The notes under the pieces were generated by a model. The model had not been told where the DNA came from. It searched no databases and saw only the letters and a program-made list of their open reading frames with translations. A stretch of 64,000 nucleotides of DNA from an uncultured Paracoccaceae bacterium (GTDB taxonomy: Bacteria > Pseudomonadota > Alphaproteobacteria > Rhodobacterales > Rhodobacteraceae). Numbering within the stretch: the first letter of the stretch is position 1; each line of letters opens with the position of its first letter. Shown here piece after piece: positions 53,482 through 62,656 of this stretch. Made by a program: the position numbers and the translations under genes. Where the stretch lies: NCBI GenBank assembly GCA_947496605.1, contig CANMDF010000004.1:62001-126000 (forward strand), in the 5' to 3' direction.

Positions 53482-54693
53482 ATGACCGAAGCCTATATCT
53501 ACGACGCCATCCGCACGCCGCGTGGCAAAGGCCGCAAAGACGGCAGCCTGCATGAGGTGACATCAGCCCGCCTGTCCGCAGGCGTTCTGAATGCCCTCAA
53601 AGAGCGGAACAACCTTGAAGGTCACGCTGTTGAAGATGTGATCTGGGGCAACGTCACTCAAGTGGCTGAACAAGGTGGTTGCCTTGCGCGGACAGCTGTT
53701 CTGGCCTCTGATTTGGATCAGTCTATTCCCGGTCTGGCGATTAACCGGTTTTGCGCCTCAGGTATGGAGGCTGTGAACCTCGCCGCCAACCAAGTCAAAG
53801 GCGGCGCAGGCCAAGCCTATATCGCGGGTGGTGTGGAAATGATGGGCCGTGTGGCCATGGGTTCTGACGGCGCTGCGATCGCGGTCGATCCGTCTATTGC
53901 GATGGACACGTACTTTGTCCCGCAAGGCATTTCAGCCGACATTATCGCAACCGAATATGGTTTCAGCCGCGATGATGCAGATCAGCTTGCCATGGAAAGT
54001 CAGAAACGCGCCAAAGCCGCTTGGGATGACAAGCGTTTCGACAAGTCAATTGTGCCTGTGCGTGACGTGAACGGCCTGGCGATCCTCGATCACGACGAAT
54101 ACATGCGCCCGGGCACTGATATGCAGTCATTGGGTGGTCTGAACCCTGCGTTTCAAGCCATGGGCGAGGTCATGCCCGGCTTTGATAAGGTCGCTTTGAT
54201 GAAGTACCCCCATCTTGAGAAGATCAACCACATTCACCACGCGGGTAACTCATCCGGGATCGTGGATGGCGCAGCCGGTGTTCTGATCGGTTCCAAAGAA
54301 TACGGCGAAGCGATGGGCATCAAGCCCCGCGCTGTCATCCGCGCAACGGCCAAGATCGGCACCGACCCGACGATTATGCTGACCGGCCCTGTGCCTGTGA
54401 CCGAAAAGATCATGGCCGATAGTGGCATGAGCATCAGCGATATTGACTTGTTTGAAGTCAACGAGGCTTTTGCCTCGGTTGTCTTGCGCTTCATGCAGGC
54501 CTTCGACGTCGATAGCTCTAAGGTCAATGTGAATGGCGGATCGATTGCAATGGGCCACCCTCTTGGCGCGACAGGTGCGATCATCATTGGCACATTGCTA
54601 GATGAGCTTGAGCGCACAGGCAAAGGCACCGGTCTTGCGACGCTTTGTATTGCGTCAGGAATGGGAGCCGCAACAATCATCGAGCGGGTGTAG
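53482..54693 (+). CDS. fadA: Acetyl-CoA C-acyltransferase (thiolase)
   Basis: A 403-aa thiolase that releases acetyl-CoA in beta-oxidation. The acyl-binding Cys is in NRFCASGMEAVNLAA, the conserved HHAGNSSGIVDGAAGVLIG-type loop is in the middle, the catalytic His in GGSIAMGHPLGATGA, and the second Cys in LATLCIASGMGAATI. GGAGG lies before the ATG. Paired with FadB downstream as the multienzyme beta subunit. Confidence 0.94.
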   Translation: MTEAYIYDAIRTPRGKGRKDGSLHEVTSARLSAGVLNALKERNNLEGHAVEDVIWGNVTQVAEQGGCLARTAVLASDLDQSIPGLAINRFCASGMEAVNLAANQVKGGAGQAYIAGGVEMMGRVAMGSDGAAIAVDPSIAMDTYFVPQGISADIIATEYGFSRDDADQLAMESQKRAKAAWDDKRFDKSIVPVRDVNGLAILDHDEYMRPGTDMQSLGGLNPAFQAMGEVMPGFDKVALMKYPHLEKINHIHHAGNSSGIVDGAAGVLIGSKEYGEAMGIKPRAVIRATAKIGTDPTIMLTGPVPVTEKIMADSGMSISDIDLFEVNEAFASVVLRFMQAFDVDSSKVNVNGGSIAMGHPLGATGAIIIGTLLDELERTGKGTGLATLCIASGMGAATIIERV

Positions 54694-54696
54694 GCA

Positions 54697-55152
54697 ATGC
54701 CGGAAAAGATGACCGAAACAGAAGCTACAGAGATTTACCAAGACCTCTTGGATCGGATCTGTGACGCCTATTTTTCTGGTGATTTTTCCGCATTCAAAGC
54801 CGCCATTCAGGTGCCTCATGTCTACAAGACAGAAGGCCAAGAACAGCACATCGAAAGCTATGAACAAATGCAGCAAGCTTTCGATTGTTTTTGTGACTAC
54901 CTGCAAGGCGTTGGCGTGACCGACTTTATTCGCACTTGCACAGGTGCAATGGAGTTGGGTCCAAACCGAATTCTTGGCGGCCATACCACCGAACTGTTGC
55001 GTAACGGCGCGCGTTTGCGTGAGCCATACACCGTTTGGGCAACTTTGGAATTGATTGATGGCAATTGGATGGTGACCTCATCTGAAAATGCCATCTCTGA
55101 CACAGCATGGCAGTCTTTGGCGTTCCGCCAAGGCGCCGCAATGAAACAATAG
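54697..55152 (+). CDS. NTF2/SnoaL-like protein between fadA and fadB
   Basis: A 151-aa protein of NTF2-like appearance: alpha-helical start (ATEIYQDLLDRICDAYFSGD), then curved-sheet segments FKAAIQVPHVYKTEG and WATLELIDGNWMVTSSENAI. No catalytic residues can be assigned. It begins 3 nt after fadA and precedes fadB by 49 nt, so it is transcribed with the beta-oxidation genes. Role unknown. Confidence 0.75.
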   Translation: MPEKMTETEATEIYQDLLDRICDAYFSGDFSAFKAAIQVPHVYKTEGQEQHIESYEQMQQAFDCFCDYLQGVGVTDFIRTCTGAMELGPNRILGGHTTELLRNGARLREPYTVWATLELIDGNWMVTSSENAISDTAWQSLAFRQGAAMKQ

Positions 55153-55201
55153 CCGCCGCGTATGCGGTTGGGAAAATAACCTCCCGATTTAGGAGACTAG
55201 A

Positions 55202-57400
55202 ATGACCGACTTTACAATGACCACTGACGCCGATGGCGTCGCCACAATCGTCTGGGACACTGTTGGCAAATCCATGAACGTGATGAACCAGCAAGGTTTC
55301 CTTGATTTGGACGCGCTGGTGGATCAGGCCTTGGCCGATGACGCAATCAAAGGCGTGATCATCACATCTGGCAAGGAAGGGACGTTTGCCGGTGGCATGG
55401 ACCTGAATATTATCGCCAAGATGAAGGAAAGCGCGGGCGACGATCCAGCCCGCGGGTTGTTTGAAGGCGTGATGGATATGCACGCAGTGCTGCGCAAGAT
55501 TGAACGCGCAGGCATGGACCCCAAGACCAACAAAGGCGGCAAGCCGATTGCTTGCGCCCTGCCCGGCACAGCACTTGGCATTGGTCTGGAAATTCCGCTG
55601 GCCTGTCACCGCATCTTTGCTGCTGACAATCCAAAGGCCAAGATCGGCCTGCCCGAAATCCTTGTCGGTATCTTTCCCGGCGCGGGCGGTACGACGCGTT
55701 TGTCCCGCAAGCTGGGTGCGATGGGTGCATCGCCGCTGCTACTGGAAGGCAAGTTGAACGATCCCAAAAAGGCCAAAGCGGCTGGTGTTGTTGATGAAGT
55801 TGTCCCAGCAGACGAATTGCTGTCCGCGGCCAAAGCTTGGGTGTTGTCCGAACCGTCCATCGTCAAACCATGGGATGAAAAGGGCTACAAAATGCCTGGC
55901 GGCGCGCCATATCACCCTGCCGGTTTCATGACTTTTGTGGGTGCCTCGGCGATGGTCAACGGCAAGACCCAAGGTGTCTATCCAGCGGCCAAGGCGTTGC
56001 TCTCTGCGGTCTACGAAGGCGCATTGGTGCCTTTCGATACCGCGATCAAGATTGAGGCCCGCTGGTTTACCAACATCCTGATGAACCCCTCATCCTCTGC
56101 CATGATCCGCAGCCTGTTCATCAACAAGGAAGCCTTAGAGAAAGGTGCGAACCGCCCCGAAGCCCCTGACCAAAGTGTCAAAAAGGTTGGCGTGATCGGC
56201 GCTGGCATGATGGGCGCAGGTATCTCACTGGTTTCCGCATTGGCCGGGATCGAGGTTGTCCTGATCGACAGCACGCAAGAGGCCGCCGACAAAGGCAAAT
56301 CTTACACCACCGCACATCTGGACAAAGGCATGGCCCGCAAGAAGGTCACGCAGGAAAAGAAAGACGCGGTCCTTGGCCTGATCAACGCGACAACGGATTA
56401 TGACGCGCTGAAAGGTTGCGATCTGATTGTTGAGGCTGTGTTCGAAGATGTCGGTGTCAAAGCTGACGTCACAGCCAAGGTGCAGGCCGTCACCGGCCCT
56501 GATTGCATCTTTGCCACCAACACCTCGACCTTGCCAATTACAGAATTGGCCAAGGCATCTGCGGATTCCGAAAAGTTCATCGGCATCCACTTCTTCAGTC
56601 CGGTCGACAAGATGCTGCTGGTGGAAATCATCAAAGGGAAAGAAACCGGCGATGTGGCTGTCGCCAAAGCGCTCGACTTTGTCCGCCAGATCAAGAAGAC
56701 GCCAATCGTCGTCAACGATGAACGCTTCTTCTACGCGAACCGCTGCATCATTCCCTACATCAACGAAGGCATTCGGATGGTAAAGGAAGGCGTGGAGCCG
56801 AGCCTGATCGAGAACGCGGCCAAACTGGTCGGCATGCCACTGGGCCCGCTGCAACTGGTCGATGAAACTTCCGTCGATCTGGGTGTGAAAATCGCCAAAG
56901 CAACGCGCGCGGCGATGGGCGATGCATACCCCGATGGCGAAGTGGACGAGGTTCTGTTCTGGATGTTCGACCAAGAACGTCTAGGCCGCAAATCCAACGC
57001 AGGCTTTTACAGCTATGACGAAAAGGGCAAGCGCGGCGGACTATGGGATGGGCTTGCAGCACAATACCCGGTGGCCGACGAACAGCCTGATCTAATCACC
57101 GTGCAGCACCGCCTGCTGTTCGCACAAACGCTGGAAGCGGTCCGTGCGCTGGAAGAAGGCGTGTTGGAAGACATCCGCGAAGGCGACGTTGGCGCGATCT
57201 TGGGTTGGGGCTTTGCGCCATGGTCTGGCGGTCCGTTCAGCTGGCTGGATATCATCGGCGCACCCTATGCCGCCGAACGCTGTGATCAGCTGACTGCCGA
57301 GTTTGGTGAGCGGTTCAAAACACCTGACCTGCTGCGCGAGATGGCGGACAAAGGTCAGGATTTCTACAAGCGTTTCGGCACTGCTGCGAAAGCGGCCTAA
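55202..57400 (+). CDS. fadB: FadB-type enoyl-CoA hydratase/3-hydroxyacyl-CoA dehydrogenase
   Basis: A 732-aa bifunctional enzyme. The crotonase domain (1-~200) has GVIITSGKEGTFAGGMDL and KIGLPEILVGIFPGAGGTTR with the catalytic glutamates. The Rossmann domain (~325-500) has KKVGVIGAGMMGAGISLVSA, VEAVFEDVGVKADV and the catalytic His in GIHFFSPVDKMLLVEI. A duplicated C-terminal dehydrogenase domain follows (GFYSYDEKGKRGG). It performs beta-oxidation steps two and three. AGGAG precedes the ATG; a hairpin follows the stop. Confidence 0.96.
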   Translation: MTDFTMTTDADGVATIVWDTVGKSMNVMNQQGFLDLDALVDQALADDAIKGVIITSGKEGTFAGGMDLNIIAKMKESAGDDPARGLFEGVMDMHAVLRKIERAGMDPKTNKGGKPIACALPGTALGIGLEIPLACHRIFAADNPKAKIGLPEILVGIFPGAGGTTRLSRKLGAMGASPLLLEGKLNDPKKAKAAGVVDEVVPADELLSAAKAWVLSEPSIVKPWDEKGYKMPGGAPYHPAGFMTFVGASAMVNGKTQGVYPAAKALLSAVYEGALVPFDTAIKIEARWFTNILMNPSSSAMIRSLFINKEALEKGANRPEAPDQSVKKVGVIGAGMMGAGISLVSALAGIEVVLIDSTQEAADKGKSYTTAHLDKGMARKKVTQEKKDAVLGLINATTDYDALKGCDLIVEAVFEDVGVKADVTAKVQAVTGPDCIFATNTSTLPITELAKASADSEKFIGIHFFSPVDKMLLVEIIKGKETGDVAVAKALDFVRQIKKTPIVVNDERFFYANRCIIPYINEGIRMVKEGVEPSLIENAAKLVGMPLGPLQLVDETSVDLGVKIAKATRAAMGDAYPDGEVDEVLFWMFDQERLGRKSNAGFYSYDEKGKRGGLWDGLAAQYPVADEQPDLITVQHRLLFAQTLEAVRALEEGVLEDIREGDVGAILGWGFAPWSGGPFSWLDIIGAPYAAERCDQLTAEFGERFKTPDLLREMADKGQDFYKRFGTAAKAA

Positions 57401-57407
57401 GCTAGCG

Positions 57408-57434
57408 GGCGCATCCCCAACAAGGGGGTGCGCC
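57408..57434. terminator. Bidirectional hairpin between convergent genes
   Basis: GGCGCATCCCC pairs with GGGGGTGCGCC (11 bp, one G-T) around AACAA, exactly in the 37-nt gap between the fadB and sulfotransferase stops. Neither side has a long T-run, but the position and stability favour termination of both genes. Confidence 0.7.
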
Positions 57435-57437
57435 ACA

Positions 57438-58073
57438 TTAAAACGTCGTCTGATATCCAAATCGCTCAATATCGACGCTTGCTATTTCTTGCACAATTTC
57501 AAAGCCTTCCGCGTCATAGTAGACGCGCCAATCTGCGCCACGCTCTGAAAGGTTCTCATGCCCAACACTTAGTAAAAACCCTAAGTGTTGCCACAGCGGC
57601 GCCAAATCCTCGGGATGTTCCAATCGCGCAAAAAGATCACAGCGTTCTTGGCCTGTCGCATCGGTCACATAGCTTGCATAGCTGTTTGCCCTGATCGCGG
57701 CCTGAACGGTAGGATCTTTCAAGAACTCCGGAAAACGAACCGCTTTGGCCACTTGCACCGCGGGATGCGCAAATGTCTGCGCACGTAACCAATGATAATA
57801 GCTGACAATGCGGTCCCACGGATTGCGCACTAGCGTGAAAACAAAAGCATCCTCTGGATAAAGCCCGTCCACATCACGCAAGCTACTGTGTTTCCAAATC
57901 CGCCCCGGCGCTTGCAGGTCTTGCTGACGTTTTCTGCGGCGTTGTGCCTTGGGGGTATCGCCAATCAGAATATCATCGGAAGTTGCGCGATCTTCCAAAG
58001 CCAAAGACATGCTTGTGCCACCAGTCTTGGGAATATGCACAAAGACATATGACCGCTGATGCGAAATGATCAT
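57438..58073 (-). CDS. Sulfotransferase-family protein
   Basis: A 211-aa protein with the PAPS-binding elements of the sulfotransferase family 2 fold: the 5'-phosphate loop VFVHIPKTGGTSMSLAL and the 3'-phosphate motif TLVRNPWDRIVSYYHWLR. The acceptor is unknown. The ATG at 58073 (MIISHQRSYVFVHIPK) lies in the stop of the upstream EamA gene (ATGA); the longer frame from 58175 overlaps that gene and is unlikely. Confidence 0.85.
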   Translation of the reverse strand: MIISHQRSYVFVHIPKTGGTSMSLALEDRATSDDILIGDTPKAQRRRKRQQDLQAPGRIWKHSSLRDVDGLYPEDAFVFTLVRNPWDRIVSYYHWLRAQTFAHPAVQVAKAVRFPEFLKDPTVQAAIRANSYASYVTDATGQERCDLFARLEHPEDLAPLWQHLGFLLSVGHENLSERGADWRVYYDAEGFEIVQEIASVDIERFGYQTTF

Positions 58074-58963
58074 GGCGCACGCCGCATGGCGATGACGACA
58101 CCAGACAGAATAATCAGCGCCATCCCGAAAAACGCCAAAGGCGTGATGGTTTGATCCCAAATATACCATGCCCATCCGCTGGCGAAGACCAGTAAGGAAA
58201 ACTCAAAAACCGCGACAGAGCTGGCCTCTCCGATTTGGTAACCGCGGAAGATAAAAAGTATCCCGATCAGGGTCCCGACGGCCTGCAAAGCAATCCAAAA
58301 CAGCATCGTCCCGCTTAACGGCATCCAACCACGGCTCACCCAACCATCCGCACCGGTGCCCACCCCCGGAAAGACCAAACAGCCGATCCCGCCCATCACC
58401 AAAAGAACCAAAAAGAAACCGCTGGTCAGGGCGAGCGTCCCCTCACCTTCACACCAGGTGCGGGTCGCAATTGCACCGATGGCATAGAAAAGACCTGCCA
58501 CGATCGGCAAGAATGTGACCCACTCCAGATTGGCCGGATCAGGCTGGATGACCAAGAGCGCGCCTGAGAACCCCAAAATGATCGCAAAGGCATGTAACCG
58601 TGTGATGCGCTTTCCCTGAAAGACCGCAGCGATCAACGCAACAAACAGCGGAGATGTAAAGAAACCGGCAACAACCAGACCAATCGGCAAAATCGCAAGG
58701 CACCCAAAATAGATCAGCATGGCCATGCCCTGAATGACGCTGCGCGCGCCAACAGCCCAAAATCGTTGCGGGCGCATTGTCCCGACCCCGGCGCCTGCAA
58801 TCACTAACATAATGGCCAACGCAAAAAGGCTGCGCAGAAAGTGGAACTGCCAAAGCGACCCCGCATCCGTGATATAGAGGGTAAAGTTATCGCTTAGCCC
58901 CAAAGCGGCCATGCCTGCTAAAATTGACAGTGCGGCGCGGGTTGGGGAGACCACTTGAGGCAT
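58070..58963 (-). CDS. EamA/DMT-family transporter
   Basis: A 297-aa protein with ten hydrophobic helices in two EamA repeats (e.g. LRSLFALAIMLVIAGAGVG, LPIGLVVAGFFTSPLFVALI and VFEFSLLVFASGWAWYIWD). Members export amino acids, metabolites or drugs. AAGGA seven nt before the ATG at 58963 sets the start. It shares a two-gene unit with the sulfotransferase gene and is divergent from the acyl-CoA synthetase. Confidence 0.9.
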   Translation of the reverse strand: MPQVVSPTRAALSILAGMAALGLSDNFTLYITDAGSLWQFHFLRSLFALAIMLVIAGAGVGTMRPQRFWAVGARSVIQGMAMLIYFGCLAILPIGLVVAGFFTSPLFVALIAAVFQGKRITRLHAFAIILGFSGALLVIQPDPANLEWVTFLPIVAGLFYAIGAIATRTWCEGEGTLALTSGFFLVLLVMGGIGCLVFPGVGTGADGWVSRGWMPLSGTMLFWIALQAVGTLIGILFIFRGYQIGEASSVAVFEFSLLVFASGWAWYIWDQTITPLAFFGMALIILSGVVIAMRRAP

Positions 58964-59056
58964 GGTTTGTCCTTGGAAAGCAATTCTGGCTTCCAAAAGC
59001 TATCAAACTGGCGCAATACTCAACCCTCAAAGCGACATGAGCTGCGGGAGGGCTGT

Positions 59057-60688
59057 ATGGGTTGGATGCGAGATGAAACAGGCTTGGGCAAACGGGCCGC
59101 GAACTATGTGCCACTGACACCGTTGTCACATTTGCAACGCGCGGCCCTGATCTTTGCTGATCGCGAGGCTGTGGTTTACGGCAAAACCCGGCTGACCTAT
59201 GCAAAATACTATCGGCGCGTGTCACGATTGGCCTCGGCACTGACCAAAGTTGGGGTCAAACCGGGTGATGTTGTGGCGACAATTCTTCCCAACATCCCCG
59301 CGCAATCCGAAGCAGCCTTTGGCGTGCCCGCCTGCGGCGCGGTGCTCAACACAATCAACACGCGGCTAGACGTCGATACGGTCGCGTATATTTTCGATCA
59401 CGGTGAAGCAAAAGTCGCTCTCGTCGACAGCCAATTCCTGCCGATGGTCATGGCCGCTGTTGAGCTGATGGAAGGCCCTGCCCCGTTGATCATCGAAGTC
59501 CCTGATGACCAAGCCGGCGTGCACGCGATGGCCGAACAGCAAAACTACGAGGATTTCCTCGCCGCTGGCGACCCAGAGTTCGCATGGATCCTGCCAGAAG
59601 ATGAATGGGAAAGCCTTGCACTGAACTATACATCCGGCACGACGGGGCGGCCAAAGGGCGTGGTATATCATCACCGTGGCGCTTACCTGATGACGATGGG
59701 CACACCAATAAGTTGGGAATTGCCGCTGTTCATGCGCTACCTGCAGATCGTGCCGTTGTTTCACTGCAATGGCTGGAACCACACATGGATGATGCCCGCA
59801 CTTGGCGGGACCGTGGTGTGTTGTCGTGACGTGTCGGCAAAGGCCGTATATGACGCGATTGGCGACGAAGGGGTCACACATTTTGGTGGCGCACCTATCG
59901 TGCTGAACCTGATCGTAAACGCTGATGACGCGGACAGACGCGCCTTTGATCACACCGTTGAAGTGTTTACCGCAGGTGCGCCACCTGCGCCTGCAACGCT
60001 TGCGGCAATTGGCAAACTGGGCTTCAACATCAAACAGGTCTACGGGCTGACAGAAACCTACGGGCACGTCACCGAATGCATTTGGGATGAGGCGTGGGAT
60101 ACCCTGCCAGAAGAAGACCAAGCGTCGATCAAAGCACGCCAGGGCGTGGCCTTCCCCATGATGGAAGACGTCACCGTTGTGGACGAGCACATGGGGCAAG
60201 TCCCACGCGACGGCGGCACCCAAGGCGAGATTGTCATGCGCGGCAATGCCGTGATGAAAGGCTACCTCAAGAACCCAGAGGCCACCGAGAAAGCCTTTGC
60301 AGGCGGTTATTTCCACTCCGAAGATCTGGCCATCCAGCATCCGGGTGGATCAATCCAAATCTCGGATCGGGCCAAAGACATTATCATTTCGGGTGGCGAG
60401 AATATCAGCTCGGTCGAAGTTGAAGGGGCGCTGATGCATCATGCGGCAGTGAACCTTTGCGCGGTTGTCGCAAAGCCTGACGACAAATGGGGCGAAGTGC
60501 CTTGCGCTTTTGTTGAATTGAAAGATGGTGCCAAAGCGACAGAAGCAGAGATCATTGCCTTCACCCGTGAACGCTTGGCGGGGTTTAAGTGCCCTAAAAA
60601 GGTTGTGTTCCAAGAGTTGCCGAAGACATCGACGGGAAAAATTCAGAAGTTTGAGCTTAGAAAGCTGGCCAAAGCGTTTGCGTCTTAG
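59057..60688 (+). CDS. Acyl-CoA synthetase (DmdB/medium-chain FadD-like)
   Basis: A 543-aa AMP-forming ligase starting MGWMRDETGLGKRAANYVPL. ATP-binding LNYTSGTTGRPKGVVYHHRG, the adenylate motif VYGLTETYGHVTECIW, HSEDLAIQHPGGSIQISDRA, the hinge DIIISGGENISSVEVE and the catalytic Lys in LPKTSTGKIQKFELRK are all present. The N terminus resembles roseobacter methylmercaptopropionate-CoA ligases (DmdB), but related medium-chain synthetases look the same; the substrate is open. GGGAGGG sets the ATG at 59057. A MITE-like element begins 10 nt after the stop. Confidence 0.92.
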   Translation: MGWMRDETGLGKRAANYVPLTPLSHLQRAALIFADREAVVYGKTRLTYAKYYRRVSRLASALTKVGVKPGDVVATILPNIPAQSEAAFGVPACGAVLNTINTRLDVDTVAYIFDHGEAKVALVDSQFLPMVMAAVELMEGPAPLIIEVPDDQAGVHAMAEQQNYEDFLAAGDPEFAWILPEDEWESLALNYTSGTTGRPKGVVYHHRGAYLMTMGTPISWELPLFMRYLQIVPLFHCNGWNHTWMMPALGGTVVCCRDVSAKAVYDAIGDEGVTHFGGAPIVLNLIVNADDADRRAFDHTVEVFTAGAPPAPATLAAIGKLGFNIKQVYGLTETYGHVTECIWDEAWDTLPEEDQASIKARQGVAFPMMEDVTVVDEHMGQVPRDGGTQGEIVMRGNAVMKGYLKNPEATEKAFAGGYFHSEDLAIQHPGGSIQISDRAKDIIISGGENISSVEVEGALMHHAAVNLCAVVAKPDDKWGEVPCAFVELKDGAKATEAEIIAFTRERLAGFKCPKKVVFQELPKTSTGKIQKFELRKLAKAFAS

Positions 60689-60697
60689 CTCTTGATG

Positions 60698-60730
60698 CCT
60701 CCGGCGGAAGTTTGATTGGACATAGAAAAT
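60698..60730 (+). repeat. Left terminal inverted repeat of the MITE-like element
   Basis: 33 nt starting 10 nt after the acyl-CoA synthetase stop, matching the right end with one C/G difference at the eighth position. Confidence 0.85.
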
Positions 60731-60871
60731 CAAAGGTTTGTGAACCGTATCTCTGTACCCTAAATCAGCGGTACAGGCGGAAGCGTTGATGACCGTGACA
60801 TGGAAAGTCGCGCTGGGGTGGACCTGAACCGGTCAGCTTGTAGTGAGCAACACTCCAGCGTGCATCATGCA

Positions 60872-60904
60872 ATTTTCTATGTCCAATCAAACTTCCCCCG
60901 GAGG
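60872..60904 (-). repeat. Right terminal inverted repeat of the MITE-like element
   Basis: 33 nt, reverse-complementary to 60698-60730 with one mismatch. Similarity stops abruptly on both the inner and outer sides, which defines the element ends. Confidence 0.85.
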
Positions 60905-61003
60905 GTCCCAGCCGCGCCAAGCGTACCGACCGTCCAGGTTTGGTTTCCAACATGACAATCTATTCCAACGCCGCTACTCTGACTTAAAAAGGGCAGCGAA
61001 CAG

Positions 61004-62020
61004 ATGACGGCACTCGACCGATATGTACGGCTAGAGAGTGAGGCACTTTGGCGTGCCGAACCTGATGGACAACGCCGAGATGTTACCATCTCATTTGGCG
61101 ATGCAACGCTTGTGATTGCGGACGCAACGGGCCGCCCATTGGCCCATTGGTCTTTGCCCGCACTGATCCGTCAGAACCCAGATGAAGTCCCTGCCCTCTA
61201 TGCACCCGATGAGGATGCGAGCGAAATTCTTGAAATTTCAGATACGACAATGATTGAGGCGATCGAAGAGGTACGCGCGGCACTCGCAAAATCACGGCCA
61301 CATCCGGGAAAGCTGCGTCATTGGCTGACGGGTGGCCTGATTGCGACAACGCTCGCGCTGGCTGTCTTTTGGCTGCCCGGTGCGCTGACCCGGCAAACGC
61401 TTGCTGTGGTGCCACCTCAGAAGCGGGCAGAAATTGGCATGGAAATGCTGGGCTATGTGCAGACTAAAACTGGCCCCGCCTGCCAAGCGTCGCGCACCGA
61501 TGTAGCAGCAAGTCGATTGGCGCAGCGTGTTTTTGGCCCCGGCACGTCGGCGCAGATCATCATTGTTTCCGACTTGCAGCAGGGTGCAGTCGCCCTGCCC
61601 GGCAGATTGTTTGTTCTGGACTACGGGATGCTGCAAACCGCGGATGACCCTGCGGTTGCTGCCGGATATTTGCTTGCTGCACAGGCGGTCGCGATCGACA
61701 AGGATCCGCTTGAGGCCATTCTGAATGACGCTGGAATGGCAACCACCTTCCGGCTTTTGACAACCGGTGATGTCCCAAGCGCTATCCTCAGAGCAAGCGC
61801 GAATACGGTCGTCCAAACCTCACACACCATACCGAATGCAGACACGCTAAAGGGTGCATTTACAAATGCGGCTGTGCCTCTTGCGCCCTACCTAAAGGCG
61901 GTTGATGCGCGCACGGGCACCATGCCAGATCTGGGCCCCGAGCCACTTGAAGATCAAGAGATACCATTGATCCTGGATGACAGTGACTGGGTCAGTTTAC
62001 AGAATGTCTGCAATCAGTAG
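61004..62020 (+). CDS. Membrane protein resembling M48 peptidases but lacking HExxH
   Basis: A 338-aa protein: a ~100-residue cytoplasmic N-terminal domain, one membrane helix (WLTGGLIATTLALAVFWLPG, ~106-125) and an extracytoplasmic C-terminal domain. That domain has AVALPGRLFVLDYGML and DDPAVAAGYLLAAQAVA, which align with the M48 pattern ALPGGxIFVxxGLL ... ELAxVLAHExxH, except that the zinc-binding HExxH is replaced by AAQAV. It is thus probably catalytically dead. Single gene between the MITE and upp; function unknown. Confidence 0.7.
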   Translation: MTALDRYVRLESEALWRAEPDGQRRDVTISFGDATLVIADATGRPLAHWSLPALIRQNPDEVPALYAPDEDASEILEISDTTMIEAIEEVRAALAKSRPHPGKLRHWLTGGLIATTLALAVFWLPGALTRQTLAVVPPQKRAEIGMEMLGYVQTKTGPACQASRTDVAASRLAQRVFGPGTSAQIIIVSDLQQGAVALPGRLFVLDYGMLQTADDPAVAAGYLLAAQAVAIDKDPLEAILNDAGMATTFRLLTTGDVPSAILRASANTVVQTSHTIPNADTLKGAFTNAAVPLAPYLKAVDARTGTMPDLGPEPLEDQEIPLILDDSDWVSLQNVCNQ

Positions 62021-62023
62021 ACG

Positions 62024-62656
62024 TTATTTGGTTCCAAACATTCTGTCGCCTGCATCGCCCAATCCGGGCACGATATAGCCGTTTTCATTCAGGTGGCTGT
62101 CAATTGCAGCCGTCACAATAGGTACATCAGGATGCGCTTCTTGCATGCGTGCAATGCCTTCGGGGGCGGCCAACAAGCACAAGAAACGGATGTTTTTGGC
62201 CCCTGCCTCTTTTAGCAGATCAATCGCTGCAACGGATGAGTTTCCGGTGGCAAGCATCGGATCAACAGCAATGACCAAACGGTCCTCAAGTTCGGTCGGC
62301 ACCTTAAAGTAATACTGAACAGGTTTGAGTGTTTCTTCATCACGGTAAAGCCCCACAAAACCAACACGCGCCGACGGGATCAATTCAAGCACACCATCAA
62401 GCAGGCCGTTGCCCGCCCGCAAGATTGAGACCAGTGCCAGTTTCTTGCCGTCGATCACAGGTGCGTCCATCGGCTCTAGTGGTGTATCAATGCGTTTGGT
62501 CGTCATAGGCAGCCCGCGGGTCACCTCATAGGCCAGTAGCTGACTGATCTCGCGTAGCAACTGCCGGAAGACGGCTGTGGATGTATCTGTTTGCCGCATC
62601 AACGTCAGTTTGTGTTGTACAAGCGGGTGCGTGACGTGGGTTACGTTGTCAGTCAT
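62024..62656 (-). CDS. upp: Uracil phosphoribosyltransferase
   Basis: A 210-aa salvage enzyme converting uracil and PRPP to [39 protein letters not shown], the PRPP loop [20 protein letters not shown] and the C-terminal uracil site [19 protein letters not shown] are all intact. The start overlaps the add stop by ATGA, so upp is last in a deoB-add-upp operon. Confidence 0.97.
   Translation of the reverse strand: MTDNVTHVTHPLVQHKLTLMRQTDTSTAVFRQLLREISQLLAYEVTRGLPMTTKRIDTPLEPMDAPVIDGKKLALVSILRAGNGLLDGVLELIPSARVGFVGLYRDEETLKPVQYYFKVPTELEDRLVIAVDPMLATGNSSVAAIDLLKEAGAKNIRFLCLLAAPEGIARMQEAHPDVPIVTAAIDSHLNENGYIVPGLGDAGDRMFGTK

Larger units (their letters stand above)
60698..60904. mobile_element. 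MITE-like element with 33-bp terminal inverted repeats
   Basis: The left end (60698-60730) and the reverse complement of the right end (60872-60904) are identical at 32 of 33 positions, beginning CCTCCGG, with GGAAGTTTGATTGGACATAG inside. The 207-bp element encodes no protein. No clear target-site duplication is visible. As RNA it would form a long hairpin that may end or stabilise the acyl-CoA synthetase transcript. A non-autonomous transposon moved by a transposase elsewhere is the best reading. Confidence 0.8.

Noticed and set aside
58955-59056. Longer start for the second acyl-CoA synthetase
   Set aside because: The extra 34 codons overlap the divergent transporter start region, while GGGAGGG directly precedes the ATG at 59057.
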